This document shows, one piece after another, positions 32,135-43,875 of a stretch of DNA of 64,000 nucleotides. The notes below the pieces were generated by a model. It did not search any database. It was not told the DNA's origin and was given only the letters and a program-made list of their open reading frames with translations. The stretch comes from Rheum nobile. Its lineage: Eukaryota; Streptophyta; Magnoliopsida; Caryophyllales; Polygonaceae. A program made the translations under genes and the position numbers. Location of the stretch: contig WOAB01000728.1 of the NCBI GenBank assembly GCA_027886185.1, forward strand, positions 2,914,001-2,978,000, read 5' to 3'. Numbering within the stretch: position 1 is the first letter of the stretch; every line of letters starts with the position of its first letter.

Positions 32135-32929
32135 TCAACTTGGGTTGCTTATAGCAACTGAACTCCTGGGGCTTTTATCAGGAGGGCGCCTCTTTGTATT
32201 TTCTACGTTGAGCATTACCCCCATTCTCCTACACTTCTTGGTGGGTGGACCGTTGTTCATATAATTGAGTGCACTTTCCATCTTCAGAAATGGCCTACCC
32301 AACATCTCAGGGGCTGCATGCTTGTCCTGCCCCGTATCCAGCGTGGAGAGATTCGCCGTTTGAATCACGGTTTCCTTCTTGTGCTTCCCTTTCAGATTCT
32401 TCTTGATCTTGCCCAGCGCCCTTAAAAATCATGCACAGCGAGGGATGCTCTTTGCCAGTTTGATCAAAGGAACGTTTGCCCCACAGTTACTGAAGGTTTC
32501 AAATAACTCCTTGACGTTCTCCACCTTTCTAGTGTCCTTTAGAGCCTCGGGAAAGGGTGCGGTAGGCTTCAATGAACTGAGCGGAGGAAAATTGGGGCGC
32601 ACATATGCGTCGTAGGCAGCTTCAATCTCATCTGGGGTTCCAATGACATTTCCGCGGTCGCGGACTTTTTCTCCGCGATTGTGGAAGTCTGCGATCAGCT
32701 CTTCTTCAGCTTCGACTTTTCCGCGATCGCGGAAATCTGTCCGCGGTCGCGGAAAAGCGTCGATTTTGCTGTTGTCCCCAGAATCACATCCGCGGTCGCG
32801 GCCTTCTTCTCCGTGGTCGCGGAATTCTTCCTGTTCCCAAAAAATATCCTCTTTAGAGAGCACCTCGCGGTCGCGGATATCGTCTAGAATGCCCAACTCC
32901 TCAGTGAGTAAACCGCGGTCGAAGTACAC
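32135..32929 (-). pseudogene. Athila-like gag-pro remnant with RDRG repeats
   Basis: One minus-strand frame of about 265 codons with a single TGA at 32429-32431, one C-to-T change from the Arg codon CGA. The first part has five or more RDRG-type repeats (GRDRGCDSG, FRDRGKVEA, VRDRGNVIG), each encoded by a CCGCGACCGCGG-type palindrome. Then PFPEALKDTRKVENVKELFE and ANVPLIKLAKSIPRCA follow, resembling the Athila segment before the protease, and MLGRPFLKMESALNYMNN, the end of an aspartic protease-like domain. The protease active-site Asp region is missing, so the protein could not process anything. Confidence 0.7.
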
Positions 32930-33142
32930 CTCCCGCGGTCTCGGGTTCTCTTCTGCAAATATCTCGCTATATTCTGCACCCGTTTCACCAATTTGTTCTT
33001 CCCTTTCAGCTAAGGGGGCGACATGCAGCTGCTCATGGCTTCAGAGGCTCACTGAAAAGACATCATCTCCCTGGTGCACTACTGGGTGGGGTAGTAGGTT
33101 CTCCGATGCCCTGGCCTCCATGCTGCTCGTTGCTTGAGCCAT

Positions 33143-33600
33143 TCACTCAATCTGCTTTTCCAAGTTCTGGATCATGGACTTCGTCTCTTGTTCACGTTGG
33201 GTGATAGATCGAAGCATATCCTCAGTAGACATGAAGGAACAGGGATTGGACACCGGTGGGCTATGCTCGTAAGCTGGATAGTATTGTTGTAGAGTACCCT
33301 GCTGATAGAACGACTGTGGCCCCGGGTAGAACTCCTGGTAGTCATGACCATATAGAGGGTATTGCTGGTTCCCATAACTCGAACTGGGGTGATCTCTCCA
33401 CCCTGGAGTGTATGCGTAGGAGTATGGGTTATATTTCGGCTCCTGCTGCTGTCCGCTCGTTGTCATATACATCTGCATCATCTCCTTTAGTTCTCTAATC
33501 TCAGCATGCAGGACTGCGGCCATTTCTCGTTTGCTGGTTTTCTGTATTAGGACTCAGAAGTGGAAGATTAGTAGCACGGGTGTGGACCATAAGATAGGTC
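33143..33600 (-). pseudogene. Athila-like gag remnant
   Basis: The minus strand starts near MVHTRATNLPLL; after a one-base frame change near 33525 it reads MAAVLHAEIRELKEMMQMYM, then YNPYSYAYTPGWRDHPSSSY, a hallmark of Athila gag, and a coiled-coil end ITQREQETKSMIQNLEKQ. A TGA follows at 33143. Usual gag is far longer, so most of the structural domain is deleted. Confidence 0.7.
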
Positions 33601-33646
33601 CACACCAAAAATTGGCACACAAACACACACAAAAAAAAAAAACTTG

Positions 33647-33666
33647 CCTCACCGGCAACGGTGCCA
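33647..33666 (-). other. Primer-binding site of the Athila-like element
   Basis: The minus strand reads TGGCACCGTTGCCGGTGAG beside the LTR, very close to the TGGCGCCGTTGCCGGGGA tRNA-Asp site known for Athila elements. Confidence 0.85.
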
Positions 33667-33669
33667 ATT

Positions 33670-34979
33670 TGATGGCGGCTAAAGTCGTATCGCCTTATCA
33701 AAATAATCCTAAACAAACCTAAACTAGTAAAATAGGCAAGTAAGGGTCGAATCCCACAGGGAGGAGTTGTCTTTCTTTATGTCAATTTGCATGCAATAGT
33801 AACAAAGGGGGGTTTTGATTGATTGCTTGTAAAACAAGTAAACAAAGGAAACAAAAGCAAGGATTTGTAATCAAATTGGGAAAAATACTTAGCCAAACAA
33901 ATATCCACCATTCATTCGATTGATTGGTCCTAGGTTATCTATATTCCTTCCTATGATTATTCTTGTCCCTATTCTGAAATAGTTACCAGTCCAACTAGTC
34001 CTGACAACCCTTACTATTGAACGCACGAGAAACTATCAAGATTTAGAACAACAGCAGCATGGAGCATAGGAATTAACCAGGATACATGCAACACCGATTT
34101 TTCGCAGCATTTAACACATAATCAATTCTCTTTCATAATAAACTAGTTCAACTAGTCCTAGAATATCATGGTTGCTACACAAGATAAGGGATTTCAACTC
34201 GAAATATCCAAACCCTAGCAATAGACAATTACTAATATTAACTAGTTGATCAGGTCAGTCAAATCAATAAGAATCAATAGGCATAAGCTCAAGAGAAAAG
34301 ATATAATCCAAAGGAATAGGAAATAGAGTTATAACCTCACAATCATGAATCAAATGAAGGCTTCAATTGTCGGACTAAGCAAAGGTGCTTAGTTCTTCAT
34401 AGTCTTGAAAACAATAAAACTCAAAGGGAAAAGAGTGCTGAATAATGAACGATGAAAACTGAATTATGATAGGATGCTATGGAGATTAGGTTAAATAACC
34501 TAAAAACCAAACCTAATTCTAAAAAGATAACAAACTTAATCTAAAAAGGAAATAAACTAATGTAAACGAAATGAAGAAATTAAAAGAAAATCAGAAAAGT
34601 AAAATAAAGTAACTTCGGACGAAATCTCACCGCTTCGCTGATGCCCATTTCCGCGATTGCGGATGAATTTCCGCGGTCGCGGAAAATTCCGCTTCTGGCT
34701 CCTTGCTCTCGAATTATCCGCGACCAGGCCTACTGCTCGCCCGCGATCGCGGATTCTCCACTGCTGCTTCGTGTGGCTTCTAACTTCATCCTCTCCTCGG
34801 TCTTCTCAAGTGGTTCTTTTCCCATCTTCTTAATGTCTTCGTTTAAGCTTCTCCAAACCACCATATCTACACTTCTACTTCTCAACTCCATTCTCCATAA
34901 TAATGCTCTAAACATCTCCAAATATACCCAAAACACCGGTAACAACTCCTAGTTAAACCCTACAAAATAGCGCTGATCA
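33670..34979 (-). mobile_element. 5' LTR of the Athila-like element (element orientation)
   Basis: 1,310 bp, nearly identical to 29508-30796. It has one extra CCGCGGTCGCGG copy near 34672 that the other LTR lacks, which accounts for most of the length difference. Confidence 0.93.
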
Positions 34980-34984
34980 GGTTG
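34980..34984. repeat. Target-site duplication GGTTG, right
   Basis: Second copy of 29503-29507. Confidence 0.88.
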
Positions 34985-37015
34985 CTACACCTTTTTCTGC
35001 TAATCTAGCTATTGTTGGGAGTCCGTTTTTCATTATTTTCCAGACAAAGTTTTTAACTTTGGGATATGTGTCCATCTTCCAAATCCATGAAGAATCATAG
35101 GCAGTGTAACTCTTGTTTTTGTTAATTAGTTCCATAGCAGAATTTGTAGAAAACCAACCATTTTTGCTAGTTTTCCAGTACATTCTATCACGGATATCAT
35201 TTAAGGGTATTGGGATCGAGGTTATTTTTTTGGCTAAATCATGTGGTAAACATTGTTCTAGTAAATCTTTATTCCAGGTTTTATTTGGCAATATAAATTC
35301 AGCTACCAGGGCATCCTTATTCAGGTTTGATTGTGTGTTTATGATATCACATAAAGGGGTGCTCAAGACCCAATTATCCGACCAAAATTTGATTGTTCTG
35401 CCATTACCAACTTGCCAAATTAGTCCAGATTTGAATTCATCCATGAGTTCAATCATTTTGGACCATTGCCAAAAGCAATTTCCTTTTTTCTCGTAATAAA
35501 ATATATGGATTGTTTTCAAGTATTTTTGAGTAACAACTCTGACCCACTAGTTATTTGGTTATGCTAAGTTTTTCCATAGTAATTTGAATTATAGGGATTT
35601 ATTCATGTCCTTTGATTTTCTCAATCCAAGACCTCCTTGATGTGTCGGTTTACATATTTGTTTCCAGCCTATAAGAGGTTTATAGGAGTTGTCTTTGTTC
35701 CAAAAGAAAGATCTATTTAATTTGTCAAGTTCATTGTGTGTGTGTGTAGGTAACATAAAACTTTGTATAAGATAGTTTGGTCTTGATGCCAGATTGGTTT
35801 TTATTAGTGTTATTCTTCCTGCTTGGGAAAGAGAGTTTGCTTTCCATTTAGATATGTGTTGTTGTGTGCTAATTAATAGATCAACAAAGGTATTCGAGTT
35901 GACTCTACCATTAATGATAGGACAACCAAGATATTTTTTGAGAGATATCATATTTGTGATTGTGAGAATACCTTGTATTGCTGACTTCTTTTGGTTGGTA
36001 ACCTTTTTTGCGACTTGAAAAGCCGATTTATGAAAGTTTACTTTTTGTCTAGAGATTTTGTAATATTCATCAATAATGTCCTTGATTTCCTTGCAGTTTT
36101 CCTGTTTAGCTTTTGAGAAGATCACAATGTCATCCGCAAAAGCCAAAAATGGAATTCGTGATCCTTGTTGAGTGATTTGAAATCCTAGAGGATTACAGAG
36201 TCTTTCTGAAGCTTTTTGGAGTTTTCTAGCAAGGATTTCAGATCCTAAAATAAACAAGAAAGGGGAGAGGGGGTCACCCTGTCGAAGTCCTCTTGATGGT
36301 TTAAATATTTTTGTGGGTCCGTTGTTTACAAGCACCGAAAAAGAAACCGTTGTAATACATTCTTTTATCCAGTTGATAATTTTTTCATGGAATCCAACCT
36401 TTTCCATGATTCTAATGATGATGTTCCATTCAATTCTATCATAAGCTTTTTCCATATCTAATTTTAGGGCAATGAAGCCTTCAGTTCCTTTTTTCGATTT
36501 AAATGCGTGAAAAATTTCATGGGTAATCAGGATATTATCTTGAATGGCTCTGTTAGCAACAAAGGCACCCTGTAGGGGGTGGATTAATTTTTCCATGGTT
36601 CCTTTAAGTCTTGTTGTTATGAACTTCGAGATTATCTTATAAATTGTAGAGCATAGACTTATGGGTCGATAGTGGTTAGTAGAGTTCGGATTATCACATT
36701 TTGGAATCAAAATATAAATGTGTGATTTATTTGTTTAAGCAATATCCCGGAAAGAAAAAAGCTTTTAACTGCTTGAATAACAGAAGGACCTACAATGTCC
36801 CAATATTTTTGGTAGAATTCTGCTGACATACCATCAGGCCCAGGTGATTTATCCGAGCCAATGTTAAAGACATCCTTTTTAATGAAATCATTTCTGATTT
36901 CATTTCTAATGTTTTCCTCTCCAGTAATACTTGTTCCTTCTTGTGTTTTAATTTCTTTTATGATTTTTCTATTCCTTCTTCCACTTGCTATTTTGTGAAA
37001 ATAGCTAGCATTCAT
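34985..37015 (-). pseudogene. L1-type LINE pol, reverse transcriptase and zinc-binding region
   Basis: Minus strand from 37015: SPGPDGMSAEFYQKYW, then in a second frame (from 36710) NHYRPISLCSTIYK, ALKLDMEKAYDRIEW, GLRQGDPLSPFLF and LAFADDIVIFSKA, the FADD box being the reverse-transcriptase active site. FFWNKDNSYKPLIGW ends the RT part. From 35519: IWQVGNGRTIKFWSDNWVL and WKTSKNGWFSTNSAMELI, the zf-RVT region. Breaks: a frame change at about 36707-36710 and several stops between 35589 and 35519. This protein copies LINE RNA into nicked DNA. It is cut at 34984 by the Athila-like element and resumes at 29502. Confidence 0.9.
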
Positions 37016-37324
37016 ATCAGTTAATTTAATGTGTTTAACTTTAGCTCTTTGGTTCCAGTAAATTTTCTGGAAACAAAGAAGTTTTTCTTTTTTTTTTCTA
37101 TGATTTGTATTTGTTTTTTTATGAGATCATTTGTAGGATAAGTACAGATCTCTGTTTGGATTTCAGAGAGCTATTTTTCTATAGTTTGTAATTGAGTAAA
37201 TACATTACCAAAAGTACTTTTGTTCCATATATTGGCATGTTTCTTAAGTAATTTTGTTTTGGATACAAGATTATACAATCTAGATCCATGATAGTTAGTT
37301 CTCCAAGCTTGTTTAACCACATTT

Positions 37325-38131
37325 CTAAAGTTTTTTCTGGTCATCCAAAATTTTCAAACTTAAAAGGTTGATTTTTAAAAGGTATTGCTCGATAGAAATG
37401 GGATAGTGGTCTGAGCTGGTAAAAGCAAAGTGTTTAGTGCAGATATTAGGGTACCATTGAAGAATTTGGTGATGAATAAGTACCCTATCCAGTTTTTCAT
37501 ATATGTTATATGTTTCTGTTGTGTTCTTCCGCCAGGTATAGCTGTTTCCTTGAATAGGGGTATCCAATAGTTCACATTCATTCTTAAAATATTGTAATCT
37601 TGCAAATTTTGTCAAAGATGGTATTAAACCACCTAATTTTTCAGATGGGTCTTGTATTTCGTTCAGATCTCCCATTATAATGCACGAAAGAGAGCAATTT
37701 TTAATAAAGGAAATGTTTTCGTCCCAGAACACATTCTTTGCAGATTCATTTGGTGGAGCATAAGTTAGGATTAATATAAGTTTTATGTTCGTGAGCAGGT
37801 TTGTATAGTTAATACTAATAAACCTTGTTTCAATTTGTTCAATTTCGAGGATTTCATTTGTAAGTTGGTAGGTCTTCCACATTACACAAATGCCACCCGA
37901 GAAACCCATAGCCAGGACACAATAGAATTGATCAAATCCCGCTTTTTTCCACACTTTTTCACTTGGTTCTTTGTTTGTTCTTGTTTCAAAGAGTGCAATT
38001 AATTGTATACGCTCAATTTTGCAAAAGGATTCAACATCCATCCAAAAAGTTTTCTTTCCAATTCCGCGGCAATTCCAGGTTGTGATCTTCATAAAAAACC
38101 AATTGTGTTTCTGCCCCATATCCTCAGACAT
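37325..38131 (-). pseudogene. L1-type LINE endonuclease domain
   Basis: Minus frame of about 268 codons: MKITTWNCRGIGKKTFW at the start, ALFETRTNKEPSEKVWKK, GFSGGICVMWK, IIMGDLNEIQDPSEK and SSDHYPISIEQ near the end. These are the conserved blocks of the apurinic-type endonuclease that nicks target DNA; NCRG, GDLNE and SDHYP carry the catalytic residues. The start is probably at MKITTW (about 38091). A stop at 37325 and unreadable sequence to 37015 separate it from the reverse transcriptase, so the polyprotein is broken. No LINE ORF1 is recognised upstream. Confidence 0.9.
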
Positions 38132-38138
38132 TTAGGGG

Positions 38139-40070
38139 AATTATGATCGTTTCTAATTAGTATACTTTTCGTGGACATAAGAACAATAATAAATATAATC
38201 CTTATATTATCAATCGAGAGGTTACTTTTGTTGTTAGAGGAGAGGTCTTTTTCATTCTCATCAAGACCAATGTAAAAACAAATCCAAAATGAATTGGAGC
38301 GTATCAGTGCCCATGGAGAGATCTCGGTATTACATACTATTTGTTCATAATGCTTTAAGTTTTTCTCAAACCAACTTCTGCAGTAGCTTTTCTCAAACCA
38401 AATGTTGCATAACAAAATAATTAATCGCTTGTGAGCATACTGATTGGGATCCATTTCATGGGTAACATTCTAGCAATGAAGATGAGCATCAAGTGCCCAC
38501 TTCAAAAGGTTTTCAACTCCACTAATTATGGTTTTCTCAACCTTAGTGGTGTCAGGTTTCATAGTATTGATTTTGTACAGAAACCACCTCAGAATGAGAT
38601 GGTTGTGTAGCATGGATAAGGTTTTGTAAAGTAGTTTGTTCAAGGTATAATTGTTCATAGTGCTTCTTAAGCACCCCCAATAATCTATATAAGTTGAATG
38701 TAAAAATGCATACAGAAAATGCAACAAATACATATATTTCGTAACAAGCTTATTCCTGGAGTTACAACTCCAAAAAAATGTGTTCATGGGGTTAGGGTTC
38801 ATTTTTTGAGTTATTTCCTTGTGTCATTTTGGTTCTTTGGCCTTGTTGAAGGTCTCTTTCTTGATAGTCTTGTAATAATTTATAGTCCAGTCAGCTGAGT
38901 CTTGGGAGAACAAACAACAAGCAAACCCGAAATCAGGGAAATCGTAAGTTAGTTGATTGCACAGGGGTAGGTAACTAACCTTGAGATAAGAGCAATTCAG
39001 TGAGTATGTAGGATCAATGGTATAATGGGGTTCACCACTAGAATTTCTGGAATGATAAAGCAAAAATCCAAACCAGTTCCAGCATTTGCACTTGTAACCA
39101 TAATTGATAGGCACATCGTAATGGTAAGAGGTAAATTGAAACCAACTTAAGGAAAGTTTCACAAGAAAATTTAGATTATTGTCATAGCATAACTCAACAG
39201 AGCAAGAGGTAACCTAACATATAACATGCCAGCAGACCCACATTCCCACTCTCTCAGCAAGATTCAGAGTCCACATCACAGTATAAAGAAAGTAGGGGAT
39301 AAAATGATCAGTGTTCACAGAGTGTTCATCAACACTAAGGAAAATAATATGAGTTTCACATTTAGAGAAAAACGTAGAATCAGTAAATTGTCTAGACAGA
39401 TACAAGGACCACAACATCAGCAATCCTGCATCTTTGGTCAAGGCATAATAAGGTCCCCAGAGATCATATATCTAGGATATATATCTCCCAGTATGATTGT
39501 TCAGATGGTCAAGGTTCAAGCGTTTGTTTCGTTTCAACATAAGAGGTTGGTCAACGAACTGAAGGGTGTGTTTTCCTGCAGTAAAACAACAATACTGCAT
39601 AATCTCAAAGACTATATTGTCATAGCTCAGCAAAAGCATTCTGGTGGGAGCAAAATTATTCAAATAGATAGATTCTTTGTTCGAAAGTGAAGAGTTCAAG
39701 AAATTACCATAGCAGCAAACCATAATAAACAGGGAATGGTGGTCAAAATGAGCCAGATTATTATCATGTAAAGGGATGCAATTTGGACTTAAGAAGTAAG
39801 ATAACCATAAGGATAAAAGAAGAGGGAATAATGTGCACCTGGATCTGAGATATGAGAGGTTCCAGAGCTCCAAAACCAGAGAAGAAGAAAGCATACCTCG
39901 AGTAGGGTCGGGAAAGTACAAGCAGCGAGTGACGAGGGGAAGACGGGGACACCAAAACGAGGAGACACTCACCCCCAAGGGACAGCTACACCATTCCAGC
40001 GATTTCAAAGATGCCCCGCTGCCCGGTTGAAGAAGGCGAGCAACTCCGAAGCCGGCGAAGATCCACCGCC
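38139..40070 (-). other. Unassigned sequence, possibly an old F-box-like gene remnant or LINE 5' region
   Basis: Several minus-strand short frames (38089-38454, 38470-38802, 38824-39162, 39214-39441) look protein-like in composition but do not join and have no motif I can name with certainty; the 38824-39162 frame vaguely recalls plant F-box C-terminal regions. The GC-richer end (39800-40070) has donor-like GTGAGT and GTATGC sites on the minus strand and continues beyond the chromovirus at 50992. Confidence 0.25.
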
Positions 40071-42444
40071 TGTAATATCCCACATTTTGTACGGGTAAAT
40101 TTTGAATTTTCTTAAGCCATATTGCGAGTCAGATTTATTTCAGGGAAAGATGAACATTTTGTGTAATGTTTAATCTCTGTAATATTTTTCTGAGCAATAT
40201 AAAATACAGTTAACGTATTTTCGGGCTAAAAGATCGTTCGCGTACAAATATATTTAACCCGGAGTTAAAAATATTTTACCACTTAAGGTAAAAACGACAA
40301 AGGAGTCAGAGGGGGCAGATCTGGCCTTGACCGCACCACGCGGTGAAGGGCGTGCCGCACCCCGCGGCAAAGGCCAGCAGCGAAGACGAAGCAGCTTCGT
40401 CACCGCACCCCTGCCGCACCCCGTGGTGGCCTATGTCACTCGACAGTTGCAGGGCAACTTGGCAAGGCTACTTCGTAGCCTTGGTGACTTGCCTTGGCTA
40501 CTTTCTGAGGCTGGGACACCTCCTCCTTGCCTCCTCCAGCTAGTGTGCAGCATGTTTGGGGTATTTATAGAGGAGAGGTGGGTGAGAATCGATCCACAAG
40601 AGGTCTCCTCCATCATCTTCTATCTCAGACAAACCTCCATTGAAGCAAGTTGAAGCTTCGTTTGAGAGCTAATCCGAACCCTTTTGAGAGCGATAAGAGG
40701 TGATCCTTAGAGGAGGTATAAGGCTTAAGAAGGTGGGAAAACAAACCAAGAACAAATCGAAGTCGAATCGATCGATTTGGGTAAGTAATTCTTCCCGAAA
40801 ACTTGTTGAACTTTGCCTCTGTGGTCACCACCGCACCCCACGGCAGTCACCACCGCACCCCGCGGCAGCCACTACCGCACCCCGCGGTGAGATCCGGCGC
40901 GCCCGCGGCGAGCTGCGTTCGTGGTGTGTTCTTGGGTGTTGGTTGGCCGAGGCTTGGTTCTTTTGAACCCCTTTGATTCTTATTCCTTTAGATTCAAATA
41001 TGTAGATATTGAATCTAACTTAGGGTCTCATTATGGGTCGTTCCTTAGGGATTTGTTATCCAGGATCTGTCCCAGTTTCGGACCCAAGAAACCATCGTCT
41101 CTAAAGCTTGTTCGAACTTTCGTCTGATCTAAGGCAAGTGGCGGTTCGCTCTTGCTTATCATTCCATATTTCCATTGATTATCAATTGCTTAATTGTTAA
41201 TTAATTTGGAATGATTTATTGAATTGTTGGGAATAGTTTTACTAAATAATATAAAAGGAATATGATATTATAATAGGTTGTATATCTGTTAGAACAACGC
41301 TATTATAAATATATATTTTGGCCTGAGGGCTTTGATATGATTATTGCTGTGCTTGGACTATTTAGTTAGCACGAGTATTCGTAGGAGCGATGGACTAATT
41401 GAGGTCTAGTCGTTTCTTGATAATGGAAATGGTGCTAAGAGTTCTAAACTCAAAGACCATTTGGTGGGTCATGACCTTTCTCTATACTCGGGTATAGAGA
41501 TGGTGGCACGAAGCTGGTGCTACAAACTTGGGGTTCGTCCCTATCAGAAGTATGTCCCGCTGTCGGCAGGCATATAATTAAAAGCCTATAACGTGGTGCG
41601 CGTTTTGGAATTAAATAAGATAAGTGCCCGAGCACACATGATTAATAAACCTCAGACGAGTAGTGCAGCTAGGGAATAGTGCAGCTAGGAAAGCTCGTCT
41701 TGACTTTGATCAGAGTACCGTTCTCTTTCCAATCTGGATTCACATTAAGCGGTGAGGTTGGTCGTGAACCGAAATATCAAGTCGTTTTTGAACGCTTGTA
41801 TGATTAATTAATGTTCCCCAACATTTGTCGTACTTCCGATAAGACTCAATCTTTTGGAGTCTTCTTTGGGATTGATTGCTGTAAGACCCGGTCTTCCAGA
41901 ATCTTCTCTTGTTCATGCTGCTTCATATATTCCAGTGGGAGTATGATGGTTGACTATCGTCATCGGTTATTATTCGAGAAGCGATGAGTCTAACCTAATA
42001 TGACTGCTTCGAACCACTCTGCTTTGTACCCTTGCATAGTCTTTCATTAGACTAACCAACCGTAATTTTTCCTTAAATGGTTGGCTGGTGTCATCCGTTC
42101 GATTCGGCACATCAGATAAGCACCCGAGGAATAGAGGCTAGAATGACTATAGAAGTAAACGATGTTTTAACGGTTTATCAGGCTACGATCCTTGGCGGGT
42201 GATCTTTTATGATCAAGACCCATGTATTTTTATAAAGACTTCCGCTAGATACTCTGTTTTGTCCTATGGGGATTGGGATGTAATCCCCAGACATATGTTT
42301 TAATTAAAGGTTTTGATGTTTATATCTTAACCGTTGTTTATGAATGGTGTTTAGTCCGGTAAAGCCTGGGGTGGCTTCGGTGTGGAAACCGAGGTCACTG
42401 GCGGTAATACCTTTCCAAACGGATTGAATTTTAGGGGTGTTATA
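40071..42444 (+). mobile_element. 5' LTR of the chromovirus
   Basis: Starts TGTAATATCCCAC and ends ...GTGTTATA; the other LTR ends ...GTGTTACA, so the canonical CA has become TA here. It carries clusters of CCGCACCCCGCGG-type boxes at about 40330-40440 and 40825-40890. Confidence 0.93.
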
Positions 42445-42447
42445 GAT

Positions 42448-42461
42448 TGGTATCAGAGCCT
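42448..42461 (+). other. Primer-binding site, initiator tRNA-Met type
   Basis: TGGTATCAGAGCCT, three bases after the LTR; a perfect match to the start of the site used by tRNA-Met-primed plant retrotransposons. Confidence 0.9.
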
Positions 42462-42890
42462 AAGTTTTAGAACGGGTTGGGTATTTGAAAACCAATTACT
42501 CGTTTCAATTGAAAATTATTTTCAAAAGGGCTCTGAATTTTCAAAATGAAAAGAATTTGAAAATAAAAACACCGTTCATAGTCATGTCTTCTATCTATAG
42601 TCTGATGTAGTAAGCTTGCTTCTATGTCTAGAAAGACTAAATCCTTCCTCGTTATCCTGTAGGATATGGGTGTGCGTCCTCCTCATAAGAAGGACTTGGT
42701 AGATGCCGAGATGGATTCACCATCTCCAGGAAGGCTCGACTTCCCAATACCCTAGGGATGCTTCGAGGTTGGAGGACCAAGCAGCCTACCTGAGGAGATC
42801 AAGCATGTGCTTCCTGAGTCGGTAGTCCTGGTGTCAAGGAATGTTGTAGTTCCTGTGGTAGCACCAGTTGAGCCACCAAGGGGGGAAGCA

Positions 42891-43592
42891 ATGCATGAAG
42901 ATGAATCGTCTAGGTACGCGAGAGGGTACTATAATGACGATTACCAGATAGAAATGATTCCTGAAGGGAGCGAGGAGGAAGATGAAGAAGAGGACCCCAT
43001 AGAGGAAGACCCCGATGAGGAAGAGGATCCCATCGAGGATGATCCCGAGGAGGATACCGAGATGGACCTCAACGGGCAGAACCCGGAGTCCGATGACTTG
43101 AGGCACTTGCTGGTGGATAGTCAGGAACCGGGAATGCAATTTATTCACCCCAGTTCAGAGTTACCACCTGTGCAAGAGTTGCCACCAGTGCCAGAATACG
43201 CACTCATGTCTGATGCTGACTGGGAAATACTTTATACCGAGTACGGTATTGGAAGAAATGGTAGAGAACCTCAGACCATCCCTACTCAAAGGAGAAGGAG
43301 GACGGAATCTGAACTACGAGAGATCCTTCGCCAAAGCGAGATGATCTCTTCTGAACAGCAATATCAGATGGATAAAATGATCGCCAGTGCTCACAGAAAG
43401 GCTGGGCTAGAGGAGCCAAACGTGGAAGATCCATACTTCACCATGACTCAGATAAGGCCAGGGACACCAAAATCATGTGTTCCAGGAACAAGCAGGGTGC
43501 GTAGTCCATCGTCGGAATCCGATGGAAAACCCCGTCCGAAGAAGCCTTGCATGGGAAGTCTACCGTATAGGAAATGTTTCGGAACACCGTGA
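42891..43592 (+). CDS. Acidic ORF between primer-binding site and gag (ORF0-like)
   Basis: The first in-frame ATG at 42891 opens about 233 codons ending at 43592; the open frame itself reaches back to about 42760 without ATG. The protein is strongly acidic in residues 20-60, with repeats of the form EEDPIEEDPDEEEDPIEDD, then has a Pro/Val-rich part (SSELPPVQELPPVPEYAL), a region LREILRQSEMISSEQQYQMD and a basic tail RPKKPCMG. I recognise no domain. Most plant Gypsy elements have only a leader here. It is intact although gag-pol has stops. It could be translated separately or be part of a long leader. Confidence 0.5.
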   Translation: MHEDESSRYARGYYNDDYQIEMIPEGSEEEDEEEDPIEEDPDEEEDPIEDDPEEDTEMDLNGQNPESDDLRHLLVDSQEPGMQFIHPSSELPPVQELPPVPEYALMSDADWEILYTEYGIGRNGREPQTIPTQRRRRTESELREILRQSEMISSEQQYQMDKMIASAHRKAGLEEPNVEDPYFTMTQIRPGTPKSCVPGTSRVRSPSSESDGKPRPKKPCMGSLPYRKCFGTP

Positions 43593-43599
43593 TAAGGAC

Positions 43600-43875
43600 C
43601 GACGTTGCCTGTAGCAGTAGTTTTCTTTTCTTAGTATTTCAGCATGTACTGTGTAAATATTCTAGTAGTGCGGCATGTACTTTGTGAAATACCATAATCT
43701 CCGAGCAATTTTGACCTGACGTTCGAGAGATCGGCTATTGTGCAGTTTGTAAAATAGTTCAAGTTCATCTATATAAGTACCAAGTTGATCTATTCTGAGT
43801 TGATTTTTTTTTACATTAAGTATTTTGGGAGAAATATTAATGTATAAAAATCCTTGAAATTTGATCGGTAAACAG
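43600..43875 (+). other. Leader between the acidic ORF and gag
   Basis: AT-rich, non-coding. Two similar phrases, CAGCATGTACTGTG and CGGCATGTACTTTG, about 40 bp apart, are the only visible pattern. Confidence 0.4.

Larger units (their letters stand above)
29508..34979 (-). mobile_element. Non-autonomous Athila-like Gypsy element inserted in the LINE, 5.47 kb
   Basis: Two near-identical LTRs (29508-30796 and 33670-34979) enclose 2.87 kb. GGTTG flanks both ends and the interrupted LINE continues on both sides. The minus-strand interior has a tRNA-Asp-like primer-binding site, a degraded gag-like frame and a region ending LGRPFLK as in Athila aspartic-protease segments, then a polypurine tract. 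Reverse transcriptase, RNase H and integrase are absent. LTR similarity indicates fairly recent insertion. Confidence 0.94.

Noticed and set aside
32643..33137. 164-codon plus-strand frame in the Athila-like interior
   Set aside because: Antisense shadow of the RDRG-repeat region; Arg/Ser-rich because of the palindromic repeats.
39472..40083. 203-codon minus-strand frame ending at the chromovirus LTR
   Set aside because: Crosses the insertion junction and has no recognisable domain; it is probably an untranslated or intronic region.
42448..42461. Possible tRNA gene, because of similarity to tRNA-Met
   Set aside because: Only the complement of the tRNA 3' end is present, at the exact place of a retrotransposon primer-binding site.
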